A DNA stretch of 23,415 nt from an uncultured Oceanospirillaceae bacterium (lineage in GTDB: Bacteria > Pseudomonadota > Gammaproteobacteria > Pseudomonadales > Oceanobacteraceae), in assembly GCA_937974825.1 (NCBI GenBank), contig CALJVD010000021.1, forward strand, positions 1 to 23,415, read 5' to 3'. Below the pieces are notes generated by a model that saw only the letters and a program-made list of their open reading frames with translations, did no database searches and was not told the origin of the DNA. Positions 14,023-23,011 of the stretch are shown here, in pieces; the stretch's first letter is position 1, and the number at the start of each line of letters is the position of its first letter. The translations under genes were made by a program, and so were the position numbers.

Positions 14023-16695
14023 TTACATCATGCTTCGCAGTACATAATGCAAGATGCCTTGGTGTTTGAAGTAGGTGACTTCAGTGTCGGTATCTAGACG
14101 TGAAATGGCGTTTACTTCTTGTTTACCATTTTTACCGTTAAATACCACCTTAATGGTTTGACCAGGAACGAGGTTGTCGCTTAGGTCGGGCAGGTCAACG
14201 GTTTCTTCACCGGTTAAGCCTAGGGTTTTGCGTGTGACTCCAGAAGGGAACTGCAGCGGCAAAATACCCATGCCCAATAAGTTTGAGCGGTGAATACGTT
14301 CATAGCTTTCGGTTAACACAACTTTTACACCCTGTAAGAGAGTGCCTTTCGCTGCCCAGTCACGGCTAGAGCCTGTACCGTATTCTTTACCGGCAATAAC
14401 AATAGTGGGCACGCCTTCGTGCATGTAACGCATGGCGGCACCGTAGATAGGCAACACAGTGTCTTCGGGTAAGAAGCGAGTGAAGCCGCCTTCTACACCG
14501 GGCGTCATTTCGTTGCGGATACGAATGTTGGCAAAGGTCCCGCGCATCATTACTTCGTGGTTACCCCGTCTTGAACCGTATGAGTTGAACTCAAGCGGTG
14601 TAATGTTGTGTCCTTGCAGGTAATGTCCGGCAGGACTGTCGGCCTTAATTGCACCCGCTGGCGAGATATGGTCGGTGGTGATGGAGTCACCAAAGAGTGC
14701 CAAGATGCGTGCGTCTTTAATGGGCTTAATGCTTGTTAACTCTTTGGTTAAGCCATCAAAGAATGGTGCCTTACGAATGTAGGTTGAATCTTCTTGCCAG
14801 TCGTAGGTTTCAGATTCTGTTACTGGTAGTGAACGCCACATATCGTCACCACTAAAGACGTCGGCGTACTCTTTAGTAAAGCTTGCCGTCGTCACGCTAA
14901 CCATAGCTGCCTGAATTTCTTGGCCAGTGGGCCATAAGTCTTTCAAGTAGACCGGACCATTTTTACCTTGACCAATTGGGTCCTTAGTAATGTCGATGTT
15001 CATGGTACCAGCTAGGGCATAGATTACGACCAAAGGAGGCGAGCCCAACCAGTTTGTGCGAGTGTTTTGGTGAATACGACCTTCGAAGTTACGGTTACCT
15101 GATAAGACTGCTCCCACTACTAAGTTACCTTCGGTAATGGCTTGTTCAATTTCAGGTTGTAGAGGACCAGAGTTACCAATACAGGTGGTACAGCCATAGC
15201 CAACCAGATTATAGCCAATGTCGTCTAAGTATTTCTGTAGGCCAGTATTCGTTAGGTAATCGGTAACTACTTTAGAACCAGGCGCTAATGAGGTTTTTAC
15301 CCAAGGTTTTCGGGTTAAACCAAGCTCAACTGCCTTTTTAGCGACTAAGCCTGCCGCCAACATGACGCTTGGGTTAGAGGTGTTGGTACAGCTGGTAATA
15401 GCAGCAATAACAACGTCACCGTTGTTGAGTTCAAATTTATCGCCATTAGCCATGCTTACTTGCTGGCCTTCGGTTGTGGATTTATTGGCTTCTTTTAAGA
15501 TGGATTCCATCGACGCTTTAATACCGGTTAATGGTACACGGTCTTGTGGGCGGTACGGACCGGCTAAACTTGGCACAACGGTGCTTAAATCTAGCTCAAG
15601 TACTTTAGTGTATTTAGCGGTATGTGCAGGATCGTGCCATAAGCCTTGTAACTTGCAGTACTCTTCAACCAAGGCGATGGTTTCATCATCACGGCCGGTT
15701 AGGCGCATATATTCTAAGGTGCGTTCGTCGACAGGGAAGAAGCCACAGGTAGCACCATATTCAGGCGACATATTACTAAGGGTGGCACGGTCTGCGAGTG
15801 ATAAATCGGCTAAGCCTTCGCCAAAATACTCAACGAACTTACCCACGACTTGTTCTTTACGCAGTAACTCGGTGACGGTTAAGACTAAGTCGGTGGCGGT
15901 AACCCCTTCTTGTAATTTACCGACAAACTTCATGCCGATTACTTCAGGAATTAGCATGGATAAAGGTTGGCCTAACATAGCAGCTTCGGCTTCAATACCA
16001 CCGACGCCCCAGCCCAATACACCCAGACCGTTAATCATAGTGGTGTGGCTGTCAGTGCCTACTAGGGTATCAGGATATGCCCAAGTGCGACCTTCATCAT
16101 CGGTTTTTTGCCAAACGGCTTTGCCTAAGTATTCAAGGTTTACTTGGTGACAGATACCAGTACCTGGCGGAACAACGCGGAAGTTATCAAAGGATTTTTG
16201 CCCCCAACGTAAGAACTGGTAACGCTCACGGTTACGTTCGTATTCTATTTCAACGTTACGATCAAAGGCGACTGCGGTGCCGAATTTGTCGACCATAACA
16301 GAGTGGTCAATAACCAAGTCTACGGGGATGAGCGGGTTAATGCGTGTAGGGTCACCCCCTGCAACGACGACAGCATCACGCATGGTGGCTAAGTCGACAA
16401 TGGCAGGAACACCGGTAAAGTCTTGCATTAATACACGGGCAGGGTGAAAGCCTATTTCTTGGCTAGAATTACCGGTTTTAATCCAGTCAACCAAGGCTTG
16501 GACATCTTCTGTAGTTACGGTATTGCCATTTTCATGACGCAGTAAGTTTTCGAGTAAAACTTTAAGAGAAAATGGAAGGGAGTTGATTTCGCCGACTTGC
16601 TTAGCAAGTTCTGGCAGGGAAAAGTAGTGGTATTCTTTATTGCCAATCTTCAATGTTTTATGGCATTTAAAGGTATCCAAACTTGGACTAATCAT
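14023..16695 (-). CDS. acnA: Aconitate hydratase A
   Basis: AcnA interconverts citrate and isocitrate in the TCA cycle using a 4Fe-4S cluster. The 890-residue protein matches E. coli AcnA (891) in length. The cluster ligands are visible as Cys436 (TSCTNTSNP), Cys502 and Cys505 (GCTTCIGNSG). The C-terminal swivel domain contains YGSRRGNHEVMMRGTF and YGTGSSRDWAAKG, which holds active-site residues. A strong GGAGGT site sits 5 bases before the ATG. In E. coli this isozyme is the stable, stress- and stationary-phase form. Here it lies directly downstream of acnB on the same strand, but a terminator in the 175-base gap means it should have its own promoter. Confidence 0.97.
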   Translation of the reverse strand: MISPSLDTFKCHKTLKIGNKEYHYFSLPELAKQVGEINSLPFSLKVLLENLLRHENGNTVTTEDVQALVDWIKTGNSSQEIGFHPARVLMQDFTGVPAIVDLATMRDAVVVAGGDPTRINPLIPVDLVIDHSVMVDKFGTAVAFDRNVEIEYERNRERYQFLRWGQKSFDNFRVVPPGTGICHQVNLEYLGKAVWQKTDDEGRTWAYPDTLVGTDSHTTMINGLGVLGWGVGGIEAEAAMLGQPLSMLIPEVIGMKFVGKLQEGVTATDLVLTVTELLRKEQVVGKFVEYFGEGLADLSLADRATLSNMSPEYGATCGFFPVDERTLEYMRLTGRDDETIALVEEYCKLQGLWHDPAHTAKYTKVLELDLSTVVPSLAGPYRPQDRVPLTGIKASMESILKEANKSTTEGQQVSMANGDKFELNNGDVVIAAITSCTNTSNPSVMLAAGLVAKKAVELGLTRKPWVKTSLAPGSKVVTDYLTNTGLQKYLDDIGYNLVGYGCTTCIGNSGPLQPEIEQAITEGNLVVGAVLSGNRNFEGRIHQNTRTNWLGSPPLVVIYALAGTMNIDITKDPIGQGKNGPVYLKDLWPTGQEIQAAMVSVTTASFTKEYADVFSGDDMWRSLPVTESETYDWQEDSTYIRKAPFFDGLTKELTSIKPIKDARILALFGDSITTDHISPAGAIKADSPAGHYLQGHNITPLEFNSYGSRRGNHEVMMRGTFANIRIRNEMTPGVEGGFTRFLPEDTVLPIYGAAMRYMHEGVPTIVIAGKEYGTGSSRDWAAKGTLLQGVKVVLTESYERIHRSNLLGMGILPLQFPSGVTRKTLGLTGEETVDLPDLSDNLVPGQTIKVVFNGKNGKQEVNAISRLDTDTEVTYFKHQGILHYVLRSMM

Positions 16696-16731
16696 ATTCC
16701 ACCTCCAGTGGTTGTATAGATTACTCTATAG

Positions 16732-16759
16732 ATACTACACCTAATATGCCGTAAGCCAA
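16732..16759 (-). promoter_or_regulatory. Candidate acnA promoter
   Basis: On the minus strand TTGGCT (16759-16754) and TAGTAT (16737-16732) are 16 bases apart, each four of six to consensus. It lies after the acnB terminator and about 36 bases before the acnA start, where a separate promoter is expected. Confidence 0.3.
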
Positions 16760-16823
16760 ATTAACTGAAATATTTTTGTGGGTATATGAATGTATTTTTT
16801 AAAGATAAGTGGCAAATAACAGG

Positions 16824-16852
16824 CAAAAAAAACCCCGGACTAGGCCGGGGTT
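16824..16852 (-). terminator. Rho-independent terminator of acnB
   Basis: Read on the minus strand, AACCCCGG (16852-16845) pairs exactly with CCGGGGTT (16838-16831) around a six-base loop and runs into seven further T's. It starts 18 bases after the acnB stop and separates acnB from acnA. Confidence 0.93.
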
Positions 16853-16870
16853 CTTTCAGCTAGGCGTTTA

Positions 16871-19480
16871 TTACTTGTCAGAAGCAATTAACGCTGTTGC
16901 GGCTTTCTTGGTGTACTCGTCCATCTCATCGAAGTTCAAGTATTTGTAGATTTCCGCAGACATGCTGTCTAGGTCTTTAGCGTATTCTAAGTACTCTGCA
17001 GGAGTCGGCAGTTTACCTAGGATTGCACCTACTGCAGCTAATTCAGCTGAAGTTAGGTATACGTTAGCGCCATCACCTAAACGGTTCGGGAAGTTACGAG
17101 TTGATGTTGAAAGAACAGTGCTCTTCGCTTCAACACGTGCTTGGTTACCCATACATAGTGAACAACCAGGCATTTCAGTACGTACGTTAGCCGCTTCAAA
17201 AATCTTGAAGTAGCCTTCTTCACGTAGCTGAGCTTCGTCCATCTTAGTAGGAGGAGCCATCCAGAAACGAGTCTGTAGAGGCTGAGTGTTCGCTTCTAGT
17301 AGTTTACCAGCGGCACGGAAGTGACCGATGTTAGTCATACATGAACCGATGAACACTTCGTCTACTTTGTCGCCAGCAACTTCAGACAATAATTTAGCAT
17401 CGTCTGGGTCGTTCGGGCAGCATACGATAGGTTCTTTAATGTCTGCTAGGTCGATTTCGATTACGTGTGCGTATTCTGCATCGTCGTCAGCTTTCATTAG
17501 AGATGGGTTAGCTAACCACTCTTCCATCGCTTTAGCGCGACGTTCTAGAGTACGTGGGTCACCGTAACCTTCAGCAATCATCCAACGTAACATTACGATG
17601 TTTGATTCTAAGTATTCTTTAACGCTTTCTTCAGAAAGGGTAATCGCACAACCAGCGGCTGAACGCTCTGCAGATGCATCAGATAGTTCGAACGCTTGTT
17701 CTACAGTTAGTTTGTTTTCCATTTCTTGCAAGTCGATTTCAAGAATACGACCTGAGAATTCGTTGATCTTACCTTTCTTCTCAACGGTTAAAAGACCTTC
17801 TTTAATACCGTAGTAAGGAATCGCATGAACTAGGTCACGTAGAGTGATACCTGGGTTCATTTTACCTTTGAAGCGTACTAATACAGATTCAGGCATGTCT
17901 AATGGCATAACACCAGTAGCGGCTGCGAAAGCAACTAGGCCAGAACCTGCTGGGAATGAAATACCCATTGGGAAACGAGTATGCGAGTCACCACCAGTAC
18001 CAACGGTATCAGGTAGAAGCATACGGTTTAACCAAGAGTGAATAATACCGTCACCTGGACGTAGAGCTACACCACCACGAGTCTGAATGAAGTCAGGTAG
18101 AGTGTGCTGCATTTCAACGTCGATTGGTTTTGGATACGCTGCTGTGTGACAGAAAGATTGCATTACTAGGTCTGCAGAGAAACCTAAGCACGCTAAGTCT
18201 TTTAGTTCGTCACGGGTCATAGGACCAGTAGTGTCCTGTGAACCAACAGTAGTCATCTTAGGTTCGCAGTAAGTGCCAGGACGTACGCCTTGACCTTCTG
18301 GTAAACCACAAGCACGACCAACCATCTTCTGAGCTAGAGTGAAGCCTTTAGTACCAGCTTCTGGGTCTAAAGGTAGACGGAAAACAGTAGAAGGTGCTAA
18401 ACCTAGTGCTTCACGTGCTTTGTTAGTTAAACCACGACCAATAATTAATGGAATACGGCCACCGGCTTGTACTTCATCAAGAATTACGTCTGATTTGAAT
18501 TCGAATTCAGAAACAACTTCACCGTTCTTAAGGATTTTACCTTCATAAGGACGGATCTCGATTTCGTCACCCATGTTGAGTTCATCAACAGGCGCTTCGA
18601 ATACTAGTGCACCAGCGTCTTCCATGGTGTTGAAGAATATAGGAGCAACTTTACCACCAATACAAACACCGCCAGCACGCTTGTTAGGTACGCCTGGAAT
18701 GTCATCACCGAAGAACCACAATACTGAGTTAGTTGCAGACTTACGTGAAGAACCGGTACCAACAACGTCACCAACGAAAGCAACTGGTAGGCCTTTAGAT
18801 TTGATTTCTTCGATTTGCTTGATAGGACCTTTTACACCTGGTTCATCAGGGAATAGGCCATCACGTTCCATTTTGAACGCAGCTAATGAGTGCAATGGAA
18901 TATCAGGACGTGACCATGCATCAGGAGCAGGAGATAAATCGTCAGTGTTGGTTTCGCCAGTTACTTTGAATACGATCATTTTGATAGATTCAGCAACTTT
19001 GTCACGTTTTGTGAACCATTCAGCGTTTGCCCATGATTCTAAAACTGCTTTAGCGTTTGCGTTACCAGCATCTGCTTTGTCTTTGATGTCGTTGAACGCA
19101 TCAAATACTAATAATGTGTGCTTAAGTTGTTCAGCGGCTAACTCAGAGAAATCAGCGTCATCTAATAGTTCAACTAAAGTGGCAACGTTGTAACCACCTT
19201 GCATCATACCGAGTAAGCGTACTGCTTTTTCTCTGTCTATTAGTGAGTTAGTTTCTTCGCCTTTAGCGATGGCGCTAAGGAAACCAGCTTTAACATAGGC
19301 GGCTTCGTCAACACCTGGTGGAATGCGATTCTCTAATAGGTCTAATAGAGCTGCTTCTTCACCAGCAGGTGGGTTTTTAAGTAATTCAATCAAACCAGCG
19401 GTTTGCTCTGCGTTCAGTGCTTGGGCAGGAATGCCTAAGGCAGCACGTTCAGCTTCATGAGCGCGATATGCTTCTAACAC
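16871..19480 (-). CDS. acnB: Bifunctional aconitate hydratase 2 / 2-methylisocitrate dehydratase
   Basis: AcnB is the main TCA-cycle aconitase of gammaproteobacteria and can also act on 2-methylisocitrate. The 869-residue protein is near the E. coli length (865). It has the HEAT-like N-terminal domain, then the swivel domain with GDVVGTGSSRKSATNSVLWF (237-256). The catalytic domains carry the 4Fe-4S ligands Cys714 (GSCMTN), Cys773 and Cys776 (GCSLCMGN). The start is GTG at 19480, supported by GAGGAA upstream and by a first stretch (MLEAYRAHEAERAA) that lines up with E. coli AcnB. Its own terminator follows and acnA comes next. The divergent neighbour is pdxB, across a 316-base gap. Confidence 0.97.
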   Translation of the reverse strand: MLEAYRAHEAERAALGIPAQALNAEQTAGLIELLKNPPAGEEAALLDLLENRIPPGVDEAAYVKAGFLSAIAKGEETNSLIDREKAVRLLGMMQGGYNVATLVELLDDADFSELAAEQLKHTLLVFDAFNDIKDKADAGNANAKAVLESWANAEWFTKRDKVAESIKMIVFKVTGETNTDDLSPAPDAWSRPDIPLHSLAAFKMERDGLFPDEPGVKGPIKQIEEIKSKGLPVAFVGDVVGTGSSRKSATNSVLWFFGDDIPGVPNKRAGGVCIGGKVAPIFFNTMEDAGALVFEAPVDELNMGDEIEIRPYEGKILKNGEVVSEFEFKSDVILDEVQAGGRIPLIIGRGLTNKAREALGLAPSTVFRLPLDPEAGTKGFTLAQKMVGRACGLPEGQGVRPGTYCEPKMTTVGSQDTTGPMTRDELKDLACLGFSADLVMQSFCHTAAYPKPIDVEMQHTLPDFIQTRGGVALRPGDGIIHSWLNRMLLPDTVGTGGDSHTRFPMGISFPAGSGLVAFAAATGVMPLDMPESVLVRFKGKMNPGITLRDLVHAIPYYGIKEGLLTVEKKGKINEFSGRILEIDLQEMENKLTVEQAFELSDASAERSAAGCAITLSEESVKEYLESNIVMLRWMIAEGYGDPRTLERRAKAMEEWLANPSLMKADDDAEYAHVIEIDLADIKEPIVCCPNDPDDAKLLSEVAGDKVDEVFIGSCMTNIGHFRAAGKLLEANTQPLQTRFWMAPPTKMDEAQLREEGYFKIFEAANVRTEMPGCSLCMGNQARVEAKSTVLSTSTRNFPNRLGDGANVYLTSAELAAVGAILGKLPTPAEYLEYAKDLDSMSAEIYKYLNFDEMDEYTKKAATALIASDK

Positions 19481-19796
19481 TATGACTTCCTCATTTGTTA
19501 TTCCGACATAACTCCTTAATAAACTTAAGAAAATATCGGCGGTTAATGTTTCGAAAGGTTTTAAGCGGGCAACAGTATAGCTGAAATGACTCCTAGGGTT
19601 AAGGAAGCCGAAGGATTAAAGCAGTATAAATTCTAATTATTTTAATTATATCGAACATTTATCTTGTGAATGAGGCTGTAGGGGAACATAGCGAGGGTTA
19701 ATACAGCTTGGTTTTTCTGCACGGGCGATGCGCTTAGCGACGGTTAGCGGTATTATGAGTTTTTAAATGCAGATGTGGTTGGGTAAATCGTAAATT
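19481..19796. other. 316-base divergent regulatory region between acnB and pdxB
   Basis: No gene is seen here. It holds the predicted acnB promoter (19574-19602, minus strand), an AT-rich block at about 19625-19655 and a mixed stretch leading to pdxB. I found no clear pdxB promoter or ribosome site; only a GGGT about a dozen bases before its ATG is available. A few-codon frame in the acnB leader (ATGTCGGAATAA on the minus strand) is too short to call. Confidence 0.5.
19574..19602 (-). promoter_or_regulatory. Predicted acnB promoter
   Basis: On the minus strand TTAACC (19602-19597) is followed after exactly 17 bases by TATACT (19579-19574). Transcription would start near 19567, giving a leader of about 85 bases before the GTG start. 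Confidence 0.45.
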
Positions 19797-20882
19797 ATGA
19801 AAATCGTTGCAGATGAAAACATCCCTTTAGTTAATGAGTTTTTTGCTGAAATGGGTGAAATTACCCGGTTACCCGGTCGCAATATGACCCCTAACGATTT
19901 GCTTGATGCTGACCTATTGTTAGTGCGCTCGGTGACTAAAGTAAATTCAGAGCTACTTAAACAAGCTCAGCAATTAAAGTTTGTTGCTACCGCTACTATT
20001 GGCACCGACCACATCGATTTAGAGTACTTAAGTAAGAAAGGTATTGGGTTTAGTAGTGCACCAGGTTGTAACGCTCAAGCCGTGGTTAACTATGTGTTAA
20101 GTGCTTTAACGGTATTAACCGAGCGACGTCAGCAGAATCTGACTGATTTGACGGTGGGTATTGTTGGTGTCGGTAATGTGGGTTTTAGATTGCGCCAACA
20201 ATTAGATGCATTAGGAATTACCACCTTAGCCGTTGACCCTTTCAAGACCGAAGAGCAAGTGGGGCAAATGGTCAGTTTAGAGCAGGCACTGCAAGCCGAT
20301 GTACTTTGCTTGCATACTCCTTTAACGACCAGTGGTGAGCATCCTACTCAGCACTTAATAGGCGCCAATGAGTTTGCGCAAATGAACCCTGACGCTTGTT
20401 TGCTGAATGCAGGCCGTGGGCCGGTGGTTGATAACCAAGCGTTGTTAGCGCATTTAAATAAATATCCGAACTTTGAAGCCATTTTAGATGTTTGGGAAAC
20501 CGAACCAGGGCCATCGTTAGAGCTGCTCGATAAGTGTTTAATTGCTACGCCGCATATCGCTGGGTATTCCTTAGATGGAAAAATGCGCGGTACAGAGATG
20601 ATTTATCAAGGTGTCTGTTCTTTTTTGCAAAGAGAAGAAACCCATAAACTATCAGATTTTATGCCTGAATTAGGCGTTACTAAACTGGAGTTTTCTAACC
20701 AGATATCAAATGAACAACGCTTTAGAACAGCCGTGCGTGCTTACTATGACGTGCGAGACGATGACGGACGTATGCGCTATGCCATGCATAACAGCAATAA
20801 CAAAGCCGCTACTTTTGATTCTTTACGTAAAAACTATCCGCTGAGACGTGATATTCCAAGTGAATTGTTAGTGAAGGGGTAG
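19797..20882 (+). CDS. pdxB: Erythronate-4-phosphate dehydrogenase
   Basis: PdxB oxidises 4-phosphoerythronate in the DXP-dependent route to pyridoxal phosphate. The 361-residue protein belongs to the D-2-hydroxyacid dehydrogenase family and is slightly shorter than the E. coli enzyme. It begins MKIVADENIP, typical of PdxB. It has the NAD-binding motif GIVGVGNVG (121-129) and the catalytic triad Arg207 (NAGRGPVV), Glu236 (WETEP) and His253 (ATPHIAGYS). After the dehydrogenase core comes the PdxB dimerisation domain containing YDVRDDD. The ribosome site is weak. The gene stands alone between divergent acnB and convergent genes; its product PLP is the cofactor of the nearby aminotransferase AlaA, though this closeness may be chance. 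Confidence 0.95.
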   Translation: MKIVADENIPLVNEFFAEMGEITRLPGRNMTPNDLLDADLLLVRSVTKVNSELLKQAQQLKFVATATIGTDHIDLEYLSKKGIGFSSAPGCNAQAVVNYVLSALTVLTERRQQNLTDLTVGIVGVGNVGFRLRQQLDALGITTLAVDPFKTEEQVGQMVSLEQALQADVLCLHTPLTTSGEHPTQHLIGANEFAQMNPDACLLNAGRGPVVDNQALLAHLNKYPNFEAILDVWETEPGPSLELLDKCLIATPHIAGYSLDGKMRGTEMIYQGVCSFLQREETHKLSDFMPELGVTKLEFSNQISNEQRFRTAVRAYYDVRDDDGRMRYAMHNSNNKAATFDSLRKNYPLRRDIPSELLVKG

Positions 20883-20888
20883 GCGACC

Positions 20889-21305
20889 TTAGTTAATAAT
20901 GTACTGCTGTATCAACCGGCCTAGCCAAAGTGAGTTGCGCTGTAGAAAGGCGTACTCTAAGACTTGAAACACCGGTGTGTTATCGGCTTCTTCCGGCATA
21001 TTGTTTAATGATTCAGGATCTGCAATGGCCAGTAGTCGGGTGAACGATTTAGAGGTTAAGGCAAAGTCATCCACCGACTCTTGTCTGTGAAGGTTACTGA
21101 AACGTACGTAGCCTTCTTCATGCAACCATTGTAGAGCGCCTAATGCTGCTAAGTGACGATCACTGTGCAAGCCAAACTCATCGATGGTGTCAGGGCCAGA
21201 AATGTCTTCTATATAGAGTGTTTGAGTGCGCGGAAAAATGCGCATGCCAGTCAAGAGAATGGCAGCGCAGTCTTTCCAGAAGTCATGAATATGAACGTCT
21301 AACAT
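20889..21305 (-). CDS. Conserved protein of unknown function next to alaA (138 residues)
   Basis: I do not recognise a named family. The 138-residue protein appears soluble, with no signal peptide. Its middle segment has EFGLHSDRHLAALGALQWLHEEGYVRF in positions about 43-69 and is followed by RQESVDDFALTSKSF. This helix-then-strand pattern resembles a winged-helix fold, and I recall similar proteins in Pseudomonas, but both points are weak. It starts 3 bases after the alaA stop, so the two are almost certainly translated from one mRNA. It ends 6 bases from the convergent pdxB stop. Tight coupling to alaA suggests a linked role, not known. Confidence 0.8.
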   Translation of the reverse strand: MLDVHIHDFWKDCAAILLTGMRIFPRTQTLYIEDISGPDTIDEFGLHSDRHLAALGALQWLHEEGYVRFSNLHRQESVDDFALTSKSFTRLLAIADPESLNNMPEEADNTPVFQVLEYAFLQRNSLWLGRLIQQYIIN

Positions 21306-21308
21306 GAA

Positions 21309-22526
21309 TTACAGTTGCTTGTACTTTTCAAAGAAAGTACGAGTTTTAGATAATGCTAATGTTAGGTCTTCAGGGCGCGGTAAAAATACAACGCGGAAGT
21401 GACTAGGGTCAGGCCAGTTAAAGGCAGAACCATGAACCACTAGAATTTTTTGCTGTTCTAGCAGATCGAGCACCATGCGCTCGTCGTTATGGATATTAAA
21501 CTTCTTGATATCCATTTTAGGGAAGCAATATAGAGCGCCCTTAGGTTTTACACAGCTGATGCCCGGAATTTCGTTAAGCATTTCATAAGCTATATCACGT
21601 TGAACACGTAGGCGGCCACCTTCAGCGACTAAGTCATCAATACTTTGATAGCCACCTAAAGCGGTTTGAATAGCAAACATGGCCGGAACGTTAGCGCACA
21701 TACGCATTGAAGCAAGCAGCTCTAACCCTTGGATGTAGTCACGTGCCATATGTTTGGCGCCGCTAATAATCATCCAACCTGAACGAAAGCCAGCTAAACG
21801 ATAGTTCTTTGATAAACCGTTAAAGGTAATAAAGAGTAGGTCGTCTGCTAGTGAAGCAGTCGAAATATGTTTAACACCATCGTATAAAATACGGTCGTAA
21901 ATTTCGTCGGAGTAAACAATTAAATTGTGCTGACGAGCAATTTCCAGCATTTGCAGTAGTACTTCTTTAGGGTACACGGCACCGGTTGGGTTATTAGGGT
22001 TGATAATAACCATAGCACGCGTATTAGGCGTAATTTTCTTACGCATATCGTCTAAGTCAGGAAACCAGTCAGAGCCTTCATCGCAACGATAGTGCACAGG
22101 GTTACCACCGGCTAAGCTAACAGCGCCTGTCCATAAAGGGTAGTCAGGGGAGGGGATAAGCACCTCGTCACCATTGTTAAGCAAGGCTTGCATGCTTAAT
22201 ACAATAAGCTCACTAACGCCGTTACCGACTATAATGTCTTCAATACCGACATCAGCAATATTCTTTTGCTGAGCGTACTGCATAATTGCTTTACGTGCTG
22301 AAAATAAACCTTTTGAATCAGAGTAGCCTTCTGAATCAGGAAGGTTATAAATAACGTCTTGGATGATTTCATCGGGAGCGTCTAAGCCAAAGGGTTTTGG
22401 ATTACCAATGTTTAGCTTAAGAATACGATGGCCTTCATCTTCCATACGCTTGGCCGCCTCAAGTACTGGCCCACGCAAATCGTAAAAGACATTGGCTAAT
22501 TTGTTGGACTTGAGTATTTCACGCAT
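21309..22526 (-). CDS. alaA: Glutamate--pyruvate aminotransferase AlaA
   Basis: AlaA makes alanine from pyruvate with glutamate as amino donor, using PLP. The 405-residue length equals that of E. coli AlaA (YfbQ), and many blocks match it, for example LRGPVLEAAKRMEDEG near the start and CANVPAMFAIQTALGGYQSI later. PLP-site residues are visible: NPNNPTG (176-182), Asp207 and Tyr210 (SDEIYD), and the Schiff-base lysine Lys240 (NGLSKNYRLAGFRSGW). The substrate-carboxylate arginine lies in HFRVVFLPR near the C-terminus. No good Shine-Dalgarno sequence precedes the ATG. It is divergent from msrB, and a perfect 14-bp palindrome in the shared 89-base region overlaps its likely -10 box, so repression there is plausible. 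Confidence 0.95.
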   Translation of the reverse strand: MREILKSNKLANVFYDLRGPVLEAAKRMEDEGHRILKLNIGNPKPFGLDAPDEIIQDVIYNLPDSEGYSDSKGLFSARKAIMQYAQQKNIADVGIEDIIVGNGVSELIVLSMQALLNNGDEVLIPSPDYPLWTGAVSLAGGNPVHYRCDEGSDWFPDLDDMRKKITPNTRAMVIINPNNPTGAVYPKEVLLQMLEIARQHNLIVYSDEIYDRILYDGVKHISTASLADDLLFITFNGLSKNYRLAGFRSGWMIISGAKHMARDYIQGLELLASMRMCANVPAMFAIQTALGGYQSIDDLVAEGGRLRVQRDIAYEMLNEIPGISCVKPKGALYCFPKMDIKKFNIHNDERMVLDLLEQQKILVVHGSAFNWPDPSHFRVVFLPRPEDLTLALSKTRTFFEKYKQL

Positions 22527-22561
22527 GGAAGTGTTGCAACCTATCTTGGTAATAAAAAAGA

Positions 22562-22575
22562 AGTATGATCATACT
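22562..22575. promoter_or_regulatory. Perfect 14-bp palindrome (candidate operator) in the alaA-msrB promoter region
   Basis: AGTATGATCATACT equals its own reverse complement. On the plus strand it contains CATACT (22570-22575), a -10 box for msrB lying 18 bases after TTGGTA (22546-22551). On the minus strand it contains TATGAT (22573-22568), a -10 box for alaA lying 16 bases after TTCAGC (22595-22590). A dimeric repressor bound here could block both genes. No T tract follows, so it is not a terminator. Confidence 0.6.
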
Positions 22576-22615
22576 ACTGTATCAGCGTTGCTGAAAGAGC
22601 TTAGAGGATTAGGAT

Positions 22616-23011
22616 ATGAAAAAGGTTCATAAGACCAAAGAAGAGTGGAAAGAACAGCTGGATCCTGAAACATATCGTATAACACGAGAAGCAGGAACCG
22701 AGGCACCATTTACAGGCGAATACGACAACTTCTATGAAGAGGGCACTTATGTATGTGTTTGTTGTGGCGAGCCACTGTTTGAATCAGGCACTAAATTTAA
22801 TGCAGGTTGTGGTTGGCCGAGCTTCTCTGAGCCTGTTAAAGACGAGGTGATTGAAGAGAAAACCGATACCAGTCACTTTATGGTGCGTACTGAAGTGCGC
22901 TGTAATAAGTGCGAAGCACACTTAGGCCATGTGTTCCCCGATGGGCCTGCACCAACCGGCTTGCGTTATTGCATTAACTCTAAAGCGCTTACCTTTAAAG
23001 AAGCCAAATAA
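22616..23011 (+). CDS. msrB: Peptide-methionine (R)-S-oxide reductase
   Basis: MsrB reduces methionine R-sulfoxide in oxidised proteins, with thioredoxin as reductant. The 131-residue protein is cytoplasmic and similar in length to E. coli MsrB (137). The structural zinc is held by Cys47/Cys50 and Cys96/Cys99. The catalytic cysteine is Cys119 in LRYCINSKAL. The GCGWPSF block (64-70) supplies Cys65, a possible resolving cysteine. Active-site residues HFMVRTEVRC (87-96) and HLGHVFPDGP (102-111) are intact. A GAGGATTAGGAT ribosome region precedes the ATG. It is transcribed divergently from alaA across a palindrome-bearing promoter region and seems to be a single-gene unit. I found no clear terminator after it. 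Confidence 0.96.
   Translation: MKKVHKTKEEWKEQLDPETYRITREAGTEAPFTGEYDNFYEEGTYVCVCCGEPLFESGTKFNAGCGWPSFSEPVKDEVIEEKTDTSHFMVRTEVRCNKCEAHLGHVFPDGPAPTGLRYCINSKALTFKEAK

Noticed and set aside
15362..16150. 262-residue plus-strand frame opposite acnA
   Set aside because: It lies wholly inside acnA on the other strand, is rich in Ser, Thr and Pro, and has no family features; it is a shadow of acnA codon use.
18573..19193. 206-residue plus-strand frame opposite acnB
   Set aside because: Same reason: fully antisense to acnB, Ser/Asn-rich, with no domain.
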